Position numbers and translations under genes: made by a program. A DNA stretch of 34,388 nt. Source: Bacillus sp. J33. GTDB lineage: Bacteria > Bacillota > Bacilli > Bacillales > Cytobacillaceae. Numbering within the stretch: the first letter of the stretch is position 1; every line of letters starts with the position of its first letter. The DNA is taken from NCBI RefSeq assembly GCF_000518885.1, contig NZ_JAEL01000035.1, positions 16,546 to 50,933 of the forward strand. Direction: 5' to 3'. The notes below the pieces were generated by a model, which did no database searches, was not told where the DNA came from, and saw nothing but the letters and a program-made list of their open reading frames with translations. Positions 9,349 through 18,056 of the stretch are shown piece after piece.

Positions 9349-10373
9349 TATGCGTTCACCTCTGTTTTCGGTCGGCTTGTTTCGTAAAGAAGGCAGGCAA
9401 CCTCATGTCCTTCTTCATTCACTGCCAATTGAGGTGTAACCGTTAAGCATTCAGGCATTGCCTTTGGGCAGCGTGCTGCAAACTTGCACCCAGTTTTAGG
9501 CATATTTTTTAAGGAAGGCACGATTCCTTTTATCGTGCTTAATGTTTCAACCTCTTCATCCATTTTTGGGATAGCTCCCATCAGAAGTTGAGTATACGGA
9601 TGTTTCGGATTATGGAAGAGGGAATCAACATCTGTACGCTCTGCAATTTTCCCAGCATACATGACGATCACTTCATCGCACATCTCAGCAACAACACCCA
9701 GGTCATGGGTAATCAGAATAACAGACATATCATTGACTTCCTGGATTTCCTTCAGAAGCTCCAATATCTGGGCTTGTACCGTTACATCCAGTGCTGTTGT
9801 CGGTTCATCTGCTATCAGCAGTTTTGGCTGGCATGCAATTGCAATTGCAATCATAACTCTTTGCCTCATACCGCCTGATAGCTGATGAGGATATTCATCA
9901 ACAATTTTTTCAGGCCTGGAAATCCCCACACTCTTTAAAAGTGCGATACTTTTAAGCCTAGCTTCCTTTTTTGAGATTTTCATATGGTTAAATAAAACTT
10001 CCTGTAATTGAAAGCCGATAGAGAAAACGGGATTTAAAGATGTCATAGGCTCCTGGAATATCATTGCGATATCCTTTCCCCTGATCTTATTAATCTCTGA
10101 ATCTGTCATATTCTCCAGGTGGACACCATCAAATATAATTTCTCCATTGCGGATTTTTCCTATTCCTTTTGGCAGGAGCTTCATTACCGAAAGGCTCATT
10201 ACCGATTTACCGCAGCCGGACTCCCCGACAATTCCAACTATTTGCCTGGGTTTAACCCTGAAAGAAACGTTATCAACCGCGTTATAGTATGTACCATCGA
10301 TGGAAAAAGCCGTCTCTAGATTTTTCACCTCTAGCAAAGGTGCGTCTTTATGCAGATGGGATTTAGCGCTCAT
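9348..10373 (-). CDS. appD: Oligopeptide ABC transporter ATP-binding protein AppD/OppD
   Basis: First gene of the app operon; 341-aa ATPase subunit. Walker A is GESGCGKS (50-57), with FQEPMTSLNPVFSIG as the Q-loop region, SGGMRQRVMIAIAIA as the signature, and LLIADEPTTALD as Walker B. The C-terminal oligopeptide domain contains GCKFAARCPKAMPEC. OppD and OppF form the heterodimeric motor of the permease AppB-AppC. The next gene, appF, starts within its stop codon. A sigma-A promoter lies 55-83 bases upstream of the start. Confidence 0.95.
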   Translation of the reverse strand: MSAKSHLHKDAPLLEVKNLETAFSIDGTYYNAVDNVSFRVKPRQIVGIVGESGCGKSVMSLSVMKLLPKGIGKIRNGEIIFDGVHLENMTDSEINKIRGKDIAMIFQEPMTSLNPVFSIGFQLQEVLFNHMKISKKEARLKSIALLKSVGISRPEKIVDEYPHQLSGGMRQRVMIAIAIACQPKLLIADEPTTALDVTVQAQILELLKEIQEVNDMSVILITHDLGVVAEMCDEVIVMYAGKIAERTDVDSLFHNPKHPYTQLLMGAIPKMDEEVETLSTIKGIVPSLKNMPKTGCKFAARCPKAMPECLTVTPQLAVNEEGHEVACLLYETSRPKTEVNA

Positions 10374-10427
10374 ATGACACCTCTTACCTTTTCGAATTAT
10401 TCAGTTAATTCATTCTATTTGTCTAAA

Positions 10428-10456
10428 ATATTATTACAAACTTGTTACAATTGCAA
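10428..10456 (-). promoter_or_regulatory. Sigma-A promoter of the app operon
   Basis: On the minus strand TTGCAA (10451-10456) and TAATAT (10428-10433) are 17 bases apart, ahead of appD. The -35 region is embedded in an inverted repeat, CTTG...CAAG, that could be an operator. The regulator cannot be named from the sequence. Confidence 0.6.
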
Positions 10457-10494
10457 GATTTTTTTAAAATTTGTCAAGATTCGTTTTTTTATAA

Positions 10495-10522
10495 ATGAAA
10501 AAAAGCCCAACTTTAGGGCTTT
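10495..10522 (-). terminator. Terminator of yjaZ
   Basis: Stem AAAGCCC (10502-10508) with GGGCTTT (10516-10522) and a seven-base loop, followed on the minus strand by a T-rich tract. It lies directly downstream of the yjaZ stop codon and upstream of the app promoter. Confidence 0.85.
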
Positions 10523-10529
10523 AAAGCGT

Positions 10530-11317
10530 TTATATATCCAGATTAAATATAGTTTGATTAACAAAATATTCGGATGGCGCAGTAAAAGATGTTTTTGTAG
10601 AATAACTTTTTATCTCCTTATACACTTTTATAATCTCATAGCCAGCTGCGTAACCAAGTAAGTGGGGATAAGGCTTTTCACCATATAGTAACTTCTGGTG
10701 AATCCTTTCCTCCTTTGTTGCATTCAAATGATTTTTGAGTATTTTTTTCCAAAATTGTTCAATTTCTTCTCTTGAATAAAGGGTGCACCATTTTCCGCGG
10801 TATTTCTTGCCGCAATGAAGTTCAACAGCATGTTCGGCAAGACCTTCCAAAATAATGGAGTCCAGTAAAGTATAATCTTCGAGATTTTTCTTCTGCCTAT
10901 TGATTCTGGAGGAATGATGGTATTCATGAACAAATAATGCCTCTAATTCCTTTTCGTCTATATTAGGCGGCAGGAATAGAAATAACATCTTTTTAAATGA
11001 AACACCGGATTTTCCAATGTTTCTTGAAAATAGCCCTCCTGATGCAGCCGGAAATATATATATATCTATTTCCGGCCCTCTCCATTTAACCTTATATTTA
11101 TGGTATATTTTTTCAGCCAGATGCCAGACATTTTTTTCTTCCAGCTCCCTGAAGATGTTCCTGCTGCTGCGGTCAGGCCTATACATTCCGAAATTGAATA
11201 AGTACTGATATATATTTCGAGGATTATTTTCATTAAAGGGCTCGAGAAGTTTTTCACATATTTTAATTGGGTCATTTAAGCTTTCACTAAGCCATTTATC
11301 TGTTCTGACTACCCCAT
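10530..11317 (-). CDS. yjaZ: YjaZ-type zinc metalloprotease (DUF2268), apparent frameshift at the second codon
   Basis: Putative zinc protease. HEYHH followed by EGLAE, the HExxH...E pattern of DUF2268, is present (H/E at about residues 131-135 counted from 11317). As sequenced, the longest clean frame starts at ATG 11186 (218 aa) with no ribosome site. Upstream codons in the same frame continue to read VVRTDKWLSESLNDP... back to about 11311, where no start codon exists. A well-placed AAGGGG site precedes ATG 11317, but ATG-GGG-TAG is out of frame; one extra G would give MGVVRTDKWL and a 262-aa protein, close to B. subtilis YjaZ. So one G appears to be missing in the run 11312-11315. The gene may be inactive or miscalled. 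Position between fabF and appD matches B. subtilis. Confidence 0.8.
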
Positions 11318-11392
11318 CTTGCCACCCCTTTTTTTAGAATTCTTTTTAAAATTTTATGTATTTGGGAAGATTTTCGTTCATTGAGAGCATGC

Positions 11393-11446
11393 AAAAAAGC
11401 TGGCTCATTCCGGCCGTATACAACGACCTTTTGAGCCAGCTTTTTT
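11393..11446. terminator. Terminator of fabHA-fabF (bidirectional)
   Basis: Perfect 15-base arms AAAAAAGCTGGCTCA (11393-11407) and TGAGCCAGCTTTTTT (11432-11446) with a 24-base loop lie just after the fabF stop on the minus strand. A and T runs on both sides allow termination in both directions. Confidence 0.9.
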
Positions 11447-11448
11447 AT

Positions 11449-12687
11449 TTACTCATATTTTTTAAAAACAATTGTAGCATTATGGCCGCCAAATCCTAAG
11501 GAATTGCTCATCGCAGCCTTTATTTCTCTTTCTCTTGACTTGTTAGGCACATAATCAAGGTCACATTCAGGGTCTGGCGTTTCAAGATTAATTGTTGGCG
11601 GCAATATGCCTTCCTTCATAGCCAGCACTGTAAAAATGGCTTCAATTCCGCCAGCTGCTCCAAGAAGGTGGCCTGTCATTGATTTTGTAGAGCTCACTGC
11701 CAAATTGTATGCGTGCTCACCAAATACTTCTTTAATTGCGAGAGTTTCAAATTTGTCATTATAATCCGTGCTCGTACCATGAGCATTAATATAATCTATA
11801 TCCTCCGGCTGTAATCCGCCGTCTTCGATTGCCATTTTCATGGCTCTTGCCCCGCCTTCTCCGCCTGGTGCCGGAGCTGTGATATGATAAGCATCCCCAG
11901 TGGCTCCATATCCAACAATCTCAGCATAAATTTTGGCGCCGCGGGCAATTGCATGTTCAAGTTCTTCAAGGACAACAATCCCTGCACCTTCACCGATAAC
12001 AAATCCGTCACGGTTTTGATCAAATGGACGGCTTGCAGTTTTCGGATCTGGATTAGTTGAAAGAGCGGTATTGGCACAGAACCCAGCCACAGACATTTTT
12101 GTGATTGGCGCTTCTGCTCCGCCTGTAATCATGGCATCTGCATCACCACGCTGAATGACCTTAAAGGCATCGCCAATTGAATTCGTTCCTGTTGCACATG
12201 CCGTTACGGTACATGAATTAAAGCCTTTTGCTCCAAGATAAATGGAAACCTGGCCGGTTGCCATATCAGGGATCATCATTGGTACGAAAAACGGGCTAAC
12301 TCTTCGATATCCGCGTTTTAGAAACGTTTCATACTGATTTTCGAAAGTTTCCATGCCTCCGATGCCTGAACCGATCCAAACACCGATGCGATGGGCATTT
12401 TCATCCGTAATTTGAAGGTTGGCATCTTTAACTGCCATCAATGAAGAAGCAACAGCATAGTGCGTAAAGCGGTCCATTTTTCTGGCATCTTTTTTATCCA
12501 TATACTCTTCCGGGCTGAAATCTTTAACCTCAGCCGCAACTTTAGCGGGATACTCTTCTGCATTTAATCTTGTGAGTGGTCCAATTCCGGATACCCCTGC
12601 TTTAATATTGTTCCATGTTGTTTCTGTATTATTTCCAAGTGGTGTTACAGCACCAATGCCTGTAACGACAACTCTTCTTTTTTCCAT
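11449..12687 (-). CDS. fabF: Beta-ketoacyl-ACP synthase II (FabF)
   Basis: Condensing enzyme that elongates acyl-ACP with malonyl-ACP in type II fatty acid synthesis; cytoplasmic; 412 aa, normal length. The catalytic triad is clear: Cys164 in TACATGT, His303 in [11 protein letters not shown], and His340 in [13 protein letters not shown]. The C-terminal [17 protein letters not shown] is typical. The ribosome site is AAGGAG. It follows fabHA by 51 bases on the same strand, the same arrangement as in B. subtilis, and shares its FapR-type promoter. Confidence 0.98.
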   Translation of the reverse strand: MEKRRVVVTGIGAVTPLGNNTETTWNNIKAGVSGIGPLTRLNAEEYPAKVAAEVKDFSPEEYMDKKDARKMDRFTHYAVASSLMAVKDANLQITDENAHRIGVWIGSGIGGMETFENQYETFLKRGYRRVSPFFVPMMIPDMATGQVSIYLGAKGFNSCTVTACATGTNSIGDAFKVIQRGDADAMITGGAEAPITKMSVAGFCANTALSTNPDPKTASRPFDQNRDGFVIGEGAGIVVLEELEHAIARGAKIYAEIVGYGATGDAYHITAPAPGGEGGARAMKMAIEDGGLQPEDIDYINAHGTSTDYNDKFETLAIKEVFGEHAYNLAVSSTKSMTGHLLGAAGGIEAIFTVLAMKEGILPPTINLETPDPECDLDYVPNKSREREIKAAMSNSLGFGGHNATIVFKKYE

Positions 12688-12738
12688 TTTGATTGCAGCT
12701 CCTTTTATATTATCATCAAATGGTTTATTTTTTACTAT

Positions 12739-13671
12739 TTATCGTCCCCAGCGCATAGCGATCGCACCCCAAGTTAATCCTCCTCCAAAACCAACCATTA
12801 CCAGCAAATCATCATCTTTAATCTTGCCGGCCTCAAGTTCTTCAACCAACGCAATTGGAATAGAAGATGCTGAGGTGTTTCCGTATTTATCAACTGTTTT
12901 GGACATTTTTTCAATAGGCAGTTCCAGTCTCTGTCTTGACGCTTCCATGATTCGGATATTTGCCTGATGCGGAATAAGAAAATCAACATCTTCCTTTGAA
13001 AGCCCTGCTTTATCTAAAACGTTAATACAGCTTTCTCCCATCTGGCGGACCGCAAATTTGAATACTTCCCGTCCGTTCATAATAATATATTCATCTTGGT
13101 ATAAATGCTTGGCTCCAGTACCATCCGCTCCTAATTCAAACGAGAGGATGCCCCTGCCTTCCGAAACTGGACCGATTACAGCAGCCCCTGCCCCATCACC
13201 GAATAAAACAGCTGTATTGCGATCATTCCAATCTGTAACTTTGGATAACTTTTCAACACCTACTACTAATATGTGTTTGTATGTTCCGGTTTCAATAAAC
13301 TGCTTTGCTGTTATGATCCCATACATAAAGCCTGCGCAGGCAGCACTGATATCCATTGCAGCTGCCTTCACCGCTCCCAGGCGCTCCTGAACCATGCAGG
13401 CAACAGAAGGAAAAGGATGATCCGGGGTAACTGTTGCAACAAGGATCATATCCAGATCCTCAGGAGCAATTCCCGCATCCTCCATAGCCTTTTTTGCTGA
13501 TTCATAGGCCATATCTGATGTATCTATGTTATCATCCGCAATTCTTCTTTCTTCAATTCCAGTCCGTGTCCGGATCCATTCATCAGAAGTATCCACGATT
13601 TTCTCCAAGTCGGCATTTGTCACCACTTTTTCAGGCAGATATCTTCCAATCCCAATAATTCCTGCATTCAT
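12739..13671 (-). CDS. fabHA: Beta-ketoacyl-ACP synthase III (FabHA)
   Basis: Initiates fatty acid synthesis by condensing a short (often branched) acyl-CoA with malonyl-ACP; 310 aa. The catalytic triad is visible: Cys112 in ISAACAGF, His235 in IPHQANIR, and Asn265 in YGNTSAS. Further family marks are TRTGIEERR (36-44) and the C-terminal [10 protein letters not shown]. Branched-chain primer use is expected from the Bacillus family but is not proven by the sequence. It heads the fabHA-fabF operon behind a promoter overlapping a FapR-like operator. Confidence 0.97.
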   Translation of the reverse strand: MNAGIIGIGRYLPEKVVTNADLEKIVDTSDEWIRTRTGIEERRIADDNIDTSDMAYESAKKAMEDAGIAPEDLDMILVATVTPDHPFPSVACMVQERLGAVKAAAMDISAACAGFMYGIITAKQFIETGTYKHILVVGVEKLSKVTDWNDRNTAVLFGDGAGAAVIGPVSEGRGILSFELGADGTGAKHLYQDEYIIMNGREVFKFAVRQMGESCINVLDKAGLSKEDVDFLIPHQANIRIMEASRQRLELPIEKMSKTVDKYGNTSASSIPIALVEELEAGKIKDDDLLVMVGFGGGLTWGAIAMRWGR

Positions 13672-13750
13672 GGAGCCCCACTCCCTTTCTATCTCTGCGT
13701 ATTGGCACTTTGATTCATAAACATTATTTTTTATATTTTATTATCAATTA

Positions 13751-13796
13751 TTATGACTTGGTACTAATTTTATCAAAAATAGCAATAAAAACGCAA
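13751..13796 (-). promoter_or_regulatory. fabHA promoter with FapR-like operator
   Basis: On the minus strand -35 TTGCGT (13791-13796) and -10 TAAAAT (13767-13772) are 18 bases apart. Immediately downstream TTAGTACCAAGTCATAA (13751-13767) has one perfect half of the FapR consensus (TTAGTACC-N2-TACTAA type) and a degenerate second half, in the position expected for repression that malonyl-CoA relieves. Confidence 0.7.
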
Positions 13797-13899
13797 TACT
13801 TTTTAACACAGTTTCCTATTTACTTAACAAACGTCCATACCCTCCGATAGCCCTCTTCATATGCTGTTATATAGGCACCTGAAAGGAGGAAGCAGGTTC

Positions 13900-14364
13900 A
13901 TGCATGATGAAGAATATAAAAATAAGGACGAAGAGGGTCAAGGCCTGGACCCATTCACACAATTTATGTTTGGCCCAAATTCAAGAAGAAGAATGCATTC
14001 GACAGAAGAGATGGCCGAAGAGAAAACTGCTGAAGGCGAAGAAGATGAAAGCAGCAGCCACAACTCTGATGACTTGATATTCGGAGGCAAAAGCAGCAGA
14101 AGGCCAGATGAAAATGATGATTGGCTATTTGGCGGAGGCAGAAACAGAAATTCACCAGAACATGATGGGTGGCTTTTCGGCGGGGGAACCAGAGACCGAC
14201 ATGAAGATGATGATAGTTTGAGCAGAAAAGTCAACAATATACTTAACAACATTAATTATGAGGAACTCATGAACAATATTGACACACTTATGACATCTGC
14301 CAGCCAATTGAAACCGCTATTGAAAAAAGCACGACCATTAATTGATCAGTTTTTAAAAAAATAG
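13900..14364 (+). CDS. Acidic protein with FGG repeats, function unknown
   Basis: A 154-aa protein starting at ATG 13900 (MHDEEYKNKDEEGQG), which has AAAGGAGG upstream; an upstream in-frame ATG at 13861 lacks one. Residues about 58-105 hold three copies of a 16-residue motif, D-[DG]-[LW]-[IL]-F-G-G-[KG], separated by charged linkers: DDLIFGGK, DDWLFGGG, DGWLFGGG. The N-terminal half is strongly acidic and probably disordered. The C-terminal 50 residues are predicted helical and end in a basic segment (LKPLLKKARPLIDQFLKK). No signal peptide. It is divergent from fabHA, in the approximate position of B. subtilis yjzB, though I cannot claim homology. A spore or cell-surface assembly role would be speculation. 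Confidence 0.75.
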   Translation: MHDEEYKNKDEEGQGLDPFTQFMFGPNSRRRMHSTEEMAEEKTAEGEEDESSSHNSDDLIFGGKSSRRPDENDDWLFGGGRNRNSPEHDGWLFGGGTRDRHEDDDSLSRKVNNILNNINYEELMNNIDTLMTSASQLKPLLKKARPLIDQFLKK

Positions 14365-14375
14365 AGCTAGAGATG

Positions 14376-14402
14376 GATGGAGAGGAGACTCTTCATCTTT
14401 TT
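14376..14402 (+). terminator. Terminator after the FGG-repeat gene
   Basis: Nine-base stem GATGGAGAG (14376-14384) with CTCTTCATC (14389-14397), one G-T wobble, GAGA tetraloop, followed by a T-rich tract. Confidence 0.8.
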
Positions 14403-14405
14403 ATT

Positions 14406-15369
14406 TTATTTCCGCCTTAAAATAAATCCTTGTTTTTGCAGGTCCCATGCCAGCATGGTCATAGATTTTATAATCCTATATGCAGTATGCCTGGAGTCTA
14501 GGTTTAGAATTCTCGACAATCTTTGTTCGTTATTTGAGTGCTGACCAGTAAAAGGTAGTCTAATATAGCTTGAACATGACTGGTTCTTGAGGTTTTGTGA
14601 CATTTAACATAGCCCCATTTTCCACCTTTTCTTATAACCGCAAATGAATTGCAGAATGGGCTTTTGAACCCCTCTTAGTAAATCTTTTTCGCTTATTCCA
14701 TAAGAACTAAGGATCTCAACTTCTAAAGGTGAATTTCCACTCAAAATTCTCTTTTTTAGAGCTTGCAGGTGGTTTGGCCACCAAATTTGTTTGTTACATA
14801 TAGATTTGGAATCCATAAGCCTATCAACTATTTTTTCAGTATGAAATGAACTACTCTTTTCAGGTATAATTGTTTTCCTTATCGGTTTTTATATAGGTAG
14901 CGGGATACGAAATGACAACGAAATGTTCAATTGGTATAGCCGGACACCTTTCTTTTAGCAGCCATTCTTTAAATTGAGATACCTGGCGCAACACCTGTGA
15001 AACTGGATTAGGAATAACCTCTTCCTGCTGTCCGTGTTTTTGAATGACCTGGTCAGACATCGGCTCAAAATATAAAGTACCTGAGTAATTTTTTACTTCT
15101 ATTATTGCTGCGTAAAAAGAGATATAAGTAAGGAGTCAATTTGAAAATAACTTTGAAGGGAAAGACGAAGATCATTATAAATTCTAAATTCGTTGTTGGC
15201 TAGAAAACCTATATAATAATCAAGCTGCTATTCTCCATTATATCCAGCAACCCCATTCCTTTAGTCGGTTTCAATATCCAGCCTTTTCCGGCGGTAATCC
15301 AGCAGCCGTCGAAATAAAGCTTCTTTTTGCAGAATTTCTCTTTGGTTTCGTTATTGGTTTCATAATCAT
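14406..15369 (-). pseudogene. NERD (nuclease-related) domain protein, degraded by frameshifts and stops
   Basis: Reading frame fragments on the minus strand join into one protein family. An AGGAGG site and ATG 15369 start MIMKPITKPK. After a frameshift comes ILQKEALFRRLL...VAGYNGE, interrupted by in-frame TAA and TAG, then QLDYYIGFLANNEFRIYNDLRL and FQIDSLLIS. After another shift near 15120 comes AAIIEVKNYSGTLYFEP...FKEWLLKERCPAIPIEHFVVIS, then (14604-14816) GISEKDLLRGVQ, and (14406-14603) RHTAYRIIKSM. These blocks follow, in order, the NERD-domain proteins common in Bacillus: GE...LDY, HDLRL, QIDxLL, IIEVKN, PIxxxVVIS, DLLxGVQ. At least three frameshifts and two stops make it a true pseudogene rather than a single sequencing error. 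Its original role is not established. Confidence 0.8.
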
Positions 15370-15480
15370 AGCAGACCTCCTGGAAGAATTTTTTCATGTT
15401 TTAAATTCGGTATAGAGGACCAGTTATCCTTTATTGAATTGAAGTTTTCTGTATCGGGTATGATTTAATATAGTACGGGG

Positions 15481-15757
15481 TTCCTTTTGCGCGTGTTCCG
15501 TCTATTTACGTTCGGCTCCTTCCCTTTTATGCTCACACCTCCTCCTTTTTCGCGCGGACTTTATTTGCTTGCGCGCAGCCGTTTCCTTTGTGCGCGGGTT
15601 CTAGCTATTTACACGCGACTTCTTACCTTTTGTGCGTACACCTCCTCCCTTTTCGAGCGAACTTTACTTGTTAGTGCGCAGCTGTTTCCTTTGAGTAACT
15701 TCTATCTTTTTACGCATTACCTCCTCCCTTTTCGCGCAGACATTTTAATTTCAAATA
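15481..15757. repeat. GC-rich degenerate tandem repeat
   Basis: Units of about 100 bases, with anchor ACCTCCTCC at 15537, 15640 and 15719, followed by CTTTTCGCGCG-like and TTTGCGCGCAG-like blocks and a CTATTTAC-type block. A partial unit precedes (15481-15536) and a truncated one follows. Spacing is 103 then 79 bases, so the second unit has lost about 24 bases. The CG-dinucleotide-rich composition (GCGC, CGCG) contrasts with the AT-rich surroundings. No convincing gene lies here; the open frame across it (15487-15876) has no coding features. The rest of 15370-15480 holds nothing I can name. Confidence 0.75.
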
Positions 15758-15785
15758 CACCTCTTTTATTACATTTCCCACCCAA

Positions 15786-15812
15786 TAAAAAAACCAGCCC
15801 CTCAGGCCGGTT
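15786..15812 (-). terminator. Terminator of med-comZ
   Basis: Stem AACCAGCC (15792-15799) with GGCCGGTT (15805-15812), one wobble pair, followed on the minus strand by seven T. It lies just after the comZ stop codon. Confidence 0.85.
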
Positions 15813-15820
15813 CCCTCAAT

Positions 15821-16015
15821 CTATTCATTCTCTTTTAGTGCGTCAGCTTTTCCCATTTCATAGGCTTCATTCATGACTTTAGTAAAAAGGGTCATGAATG
15901 GCTGGATCATTTCCATGGAGAGTTCGATGCCTGCTTCGTCCAGCTGCTGTTTAGCTTCAGGCATGTATTTCATGGCGATTTGCATGAATTCCATAGATTT
16001 GTCATTTGGCTGCAT
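15821..16015 (-). CDS. comZ: Competence protein ComZ
   Basis: A 64-aa helical protein, MQPNDKSMEFMQIAMKYMP..., closely matching B. subtilis ComZ (63 aa), which is reported to repress comG. Two amphipathic helices are likely (about 5-28 and 32-58), with a Pro break between. The start ATG has a strong AGGAGGT site. It is 32 bases downstream of med, as in the B. subtilis med-comZ operon, and is followed by a terminator. Function here is inferred from B. subtilis. Confidence 0.93.
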   Translation of the reverse strand: MQPNDKSMEFMQIAMKYMPEAKQQLDEAGIELSMEMIQPFMTLFTKVMNEAYEMGKADALKENE

Positions 16016-16047
16016 CTGGTTGTACCTCCTATGTATCGTTGTACTGG

Positions 16048-17010
16048 TTATTCATTGGGCAGTTTGCCTGTTTTTTTGTACTTTTCTATGGCAGCGTTTA
16101 GTTCCTTTTTGAATTCTTCATCTACATCAGGGCTGAATTTACCCATTGAGATGACCTCATCCTGGAAATCAAAGCTCAGGTTCCCTGATTCCAGTTCGCC
16201 TTTATTAAATTTCTCTGCCACGATTTCGTACAAAACATCAACATGCTGAACGGTGCTCGTCAGCACGACTGATTCGCCCAGGTCGGACTGATCAGATATA
16301 AAACCGATCGCGTAAAGTCCTTTTTCTTTCAATTTTTCGATGACAGGAACATTATACCCATCACCGGCGGGATAGACAACATCTGCGTTTTTCGAAATCA
16401 GTTTGTCAAGCAGCTTTATCGCTTTTTTGTCGTTATCCCAGTTGCCGACATACTGAATTTCTACATTAACGTTATTGTTTGTTGCGTAGTAGGCTCCTTC
16501 AGTAAATCCTTCTATTTCAGGCTGCCATTCGAAGGCTGCAAGTACCCCTACGGTTTCTGTTTTAGTCATGTGTCCTGCGACCATGCCGCCAAAAAAGCCC
16601 ATTGCATAAGCTTCAAAATTTAAGCTTGTGGTATTGTCATTTTCTGCGTTACCATTAAAGCTGACAAAATGGATATGCGGATATGTTTTAGAGATATTAT
16701 TAAAGTATTCTGCATATTCATTTCCATGGCCAAATATTAAATTAACGCCTTTTTGGTCAAATTCTTTGACCGCCCTCTCCACAACCATTTCAGAGTTCAT
16801 GCCTTCTTTATAATAAACCTCTACATTATATTGGGATTGAATTTTTAACATTCCTTTATAGCCTTTTGTGCCCCACACCTGGTCATTTATTGTATCGGGC
16901 ACTAACAGTCCAGCTTTCTCAAGCTTTCCTGTGGATATTGCTTGTCCGCAGGAACTCAATAAAAGAAGGCACAAAAGAAGGATCCCGAATTTCAATAGTG
17001 TCTTATGCAT
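16048..17010 (-). CDS. med: Med, BMP-family lipoprotein, positive regulator of comK in B. subtilis
   Basis: A 320-aa lipoprotein with a signal peptide ending in LLSSC (Cys21) and a BMP/PBP1-like periplasmic-binding fold. It carries DTINDQVWGTKGYKGM (39-54), FGHGNEYAEYF and FEAYAMGFFGGMVAGHMT, all family blocks of nucleoside/BMP binding proteins. In B. subtilis Med is needed for normal comK expression. The gene lies directly ahead of comZ, and the ribosome site is AAGGAGATG. A stand-alone ligand-binding role is possible because no ABC transporter genes are adjacent. Confidence 0.93.
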   Translation of the reverse strand: MHKTLLKFGILLLCLLLLSSCGQAISTGKLEKAGLLVPDTINDQVWGTKGYKGMLKIQSQYNVEVYYKEGMNSEMVVERAVKEFDQKGVNLIFGHGNEYAEYFNNISKTYPHIHFVSFNGNAENDNTTSLNFEAYAMGFFGGMVAGHMTKTETVGVLAAFEWQPEIEGFTEGAYYATNNNVNVEIQYVGNWDNDKKAIKLLDKLISKNADVVYPAGDGYNVPVIEKLKEKGLYAIGFISDQSDLGESVVLTSTVQHVDVLYEIVAEKFNKGELESGNLSFDFQDEVISMGKFSPDVDEEFKKELNAAIEKYKKTGKLPNE

Positions 17011-17143
17011 CTCCTTTTTCTCCGCCTCTCTGTAAAAGCAGCTTTCCCCTTACCTTCATACTGATGGTGATCCCGGTTTATTTTACCAAACTAATATAAT
17101 TTTACCTTGTCTTTAGGTTAATTGGAAAGATATTTTTCTAATT

Positions 17144-17977
17144 TCACGTTCCATTCCTTTTCGCTAGAGCCTGCAAGTGCCTTCTTTGCTGTTCCAGCCC
17201 CTCCGAGTATCTAATGGAGTCCCTCACGGTTTTCTCTATAATTTTACCTTTTTCCAAGTCATCATAACTGTGACTTTTGCTAAATTCTAGCGATAGATAT
17301 TCGGCACATTTTTGCCAATGGCCGGAAAGGCTGCTTTTTAATAAATATGATCCTCCTTTATTCTTTTCACTTTCCTCCAAAATGGAATAAATAAGGTCAT
17401 CTATAAAAATAGCATCATGAACCCATTCCCTGTTATTCAGCTCTGCTGTTTTTTTATCCAGGATTGCCTGATGAAAAATAAACTCCTTCGGCTGCCAGGG
17501 ACCATATATAGCAGGCAGGTAAAAAGAATGTACTGCAATGTTTTTTTCTTTTAAAACCTCAATTGCCCTCTCACAGCGGCTATGAGCCCGATTAATGTCT
17601 TTTAGCCACTGAAGCGGAAATAGAAACACGATCTTTGAATTTGCTTTCTCCAACTCATTCTTTTTATGAATAAGATAGTTCTCTATAATCTCATTCTCTC
17701 TTATTGCAGATAGTTTATTCTTTAAATAAAAATCATAAATATCAATAAAGATCACTGTATCTTTCAATATTTCTTCTTTAGATGCCATCCATTCAGTGTA
17801 TTCCTTTTCGGAAAAATTCGCATTGCGTCCAATTTCCAAACGCTTATCGGCTAAATATGGGTCTTCCTCCCCTTTAATAATATGGATGCCATCTATCTCA
17901 CAGCCCTGATCAAGCAGATGCTTGCACAGGCTGAATCCAATAAATTCAAATGTTCCTATTATAATTGCCCTGTCCAT
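17144..17977 (-). CDS. Extended-SDR-like protein with lost catalytic residues (YjaV position)
   Basis: A 277-aa Rossmann-type protein. The frame opens at GTG 17983, but ATG 17977 is seven bases from AGGAGG, so I chose it. It resembles NAD-dependent epimerase/dehydratases in overall order: a nucleotide-binding start (AIIIGTFEFIGFSLCKHL, residues 4-21) and a late LPAIYGPWQP (154-163). The glycine motif has Glu in place of its second Gly, and the segment that should hold YxxxK reads AHSRC (131-135), so both catalytic residues are missing. It occupies the place of B. subtilis yjaV, between yjaU and med. It may bind a nucleotide or partner without catalysis. Confidence 0.85.
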   Translation of the reverse strand: MDRAIIIGTFEFIGFSLCKHLLDQGCEIDGIHIIKGEEDPYLADKRLEIGRNANFSEKEYTEWMASKEEILKDTVIFIDIYDFYLKNKLSAIRENEIIENYLIHKKNELEKANSKIVFLFPLQWLKDINRAHSRCERAIEVLKEKNIAVHSFYLPAIYGPWQPKEFIFHQAILDKKTAELNNREWVHDAIFIDDLIYSILEESEKNKGGSYLLKSSLSGHWQKCAEYLSLEFSKSHSYDDLEKGKIIEKTVRDSIRYSEGLEQQRRHLQALAKRNGT

Positions 17978-18056
17978 CTTCACCCCTCCTCAAAGCATTC
18001 TCACTGTATCCTATGCTTTAGGGATTGTATTTATTTCTGAGCAGAAAGGGCCGCAT

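Noticed and set aside
10724-11275. Extra minus-strand frames inside yjaZ (69 codons each)
   Set aside because: They are alternative frames of the metalloprotease gene without ribosome sites.
13858-13866. Sigma-K promoter for the FGG-repeat gene
   Set aside because: Only partial match to the AC / CATANNNTA pattern; too weak to list as a feature.
15481-15757. CRISPR array
   Set aside because: Repeat units are long, degenerate and irregularly spaced, without unique spacers; no cas genes nearby.
15487-15876. 129-codon open frame on the plus strand
   Set aside because: It runs through the tandem repeat and antisense comZ; composition follows the repeat, with no ribosome site or protein features.
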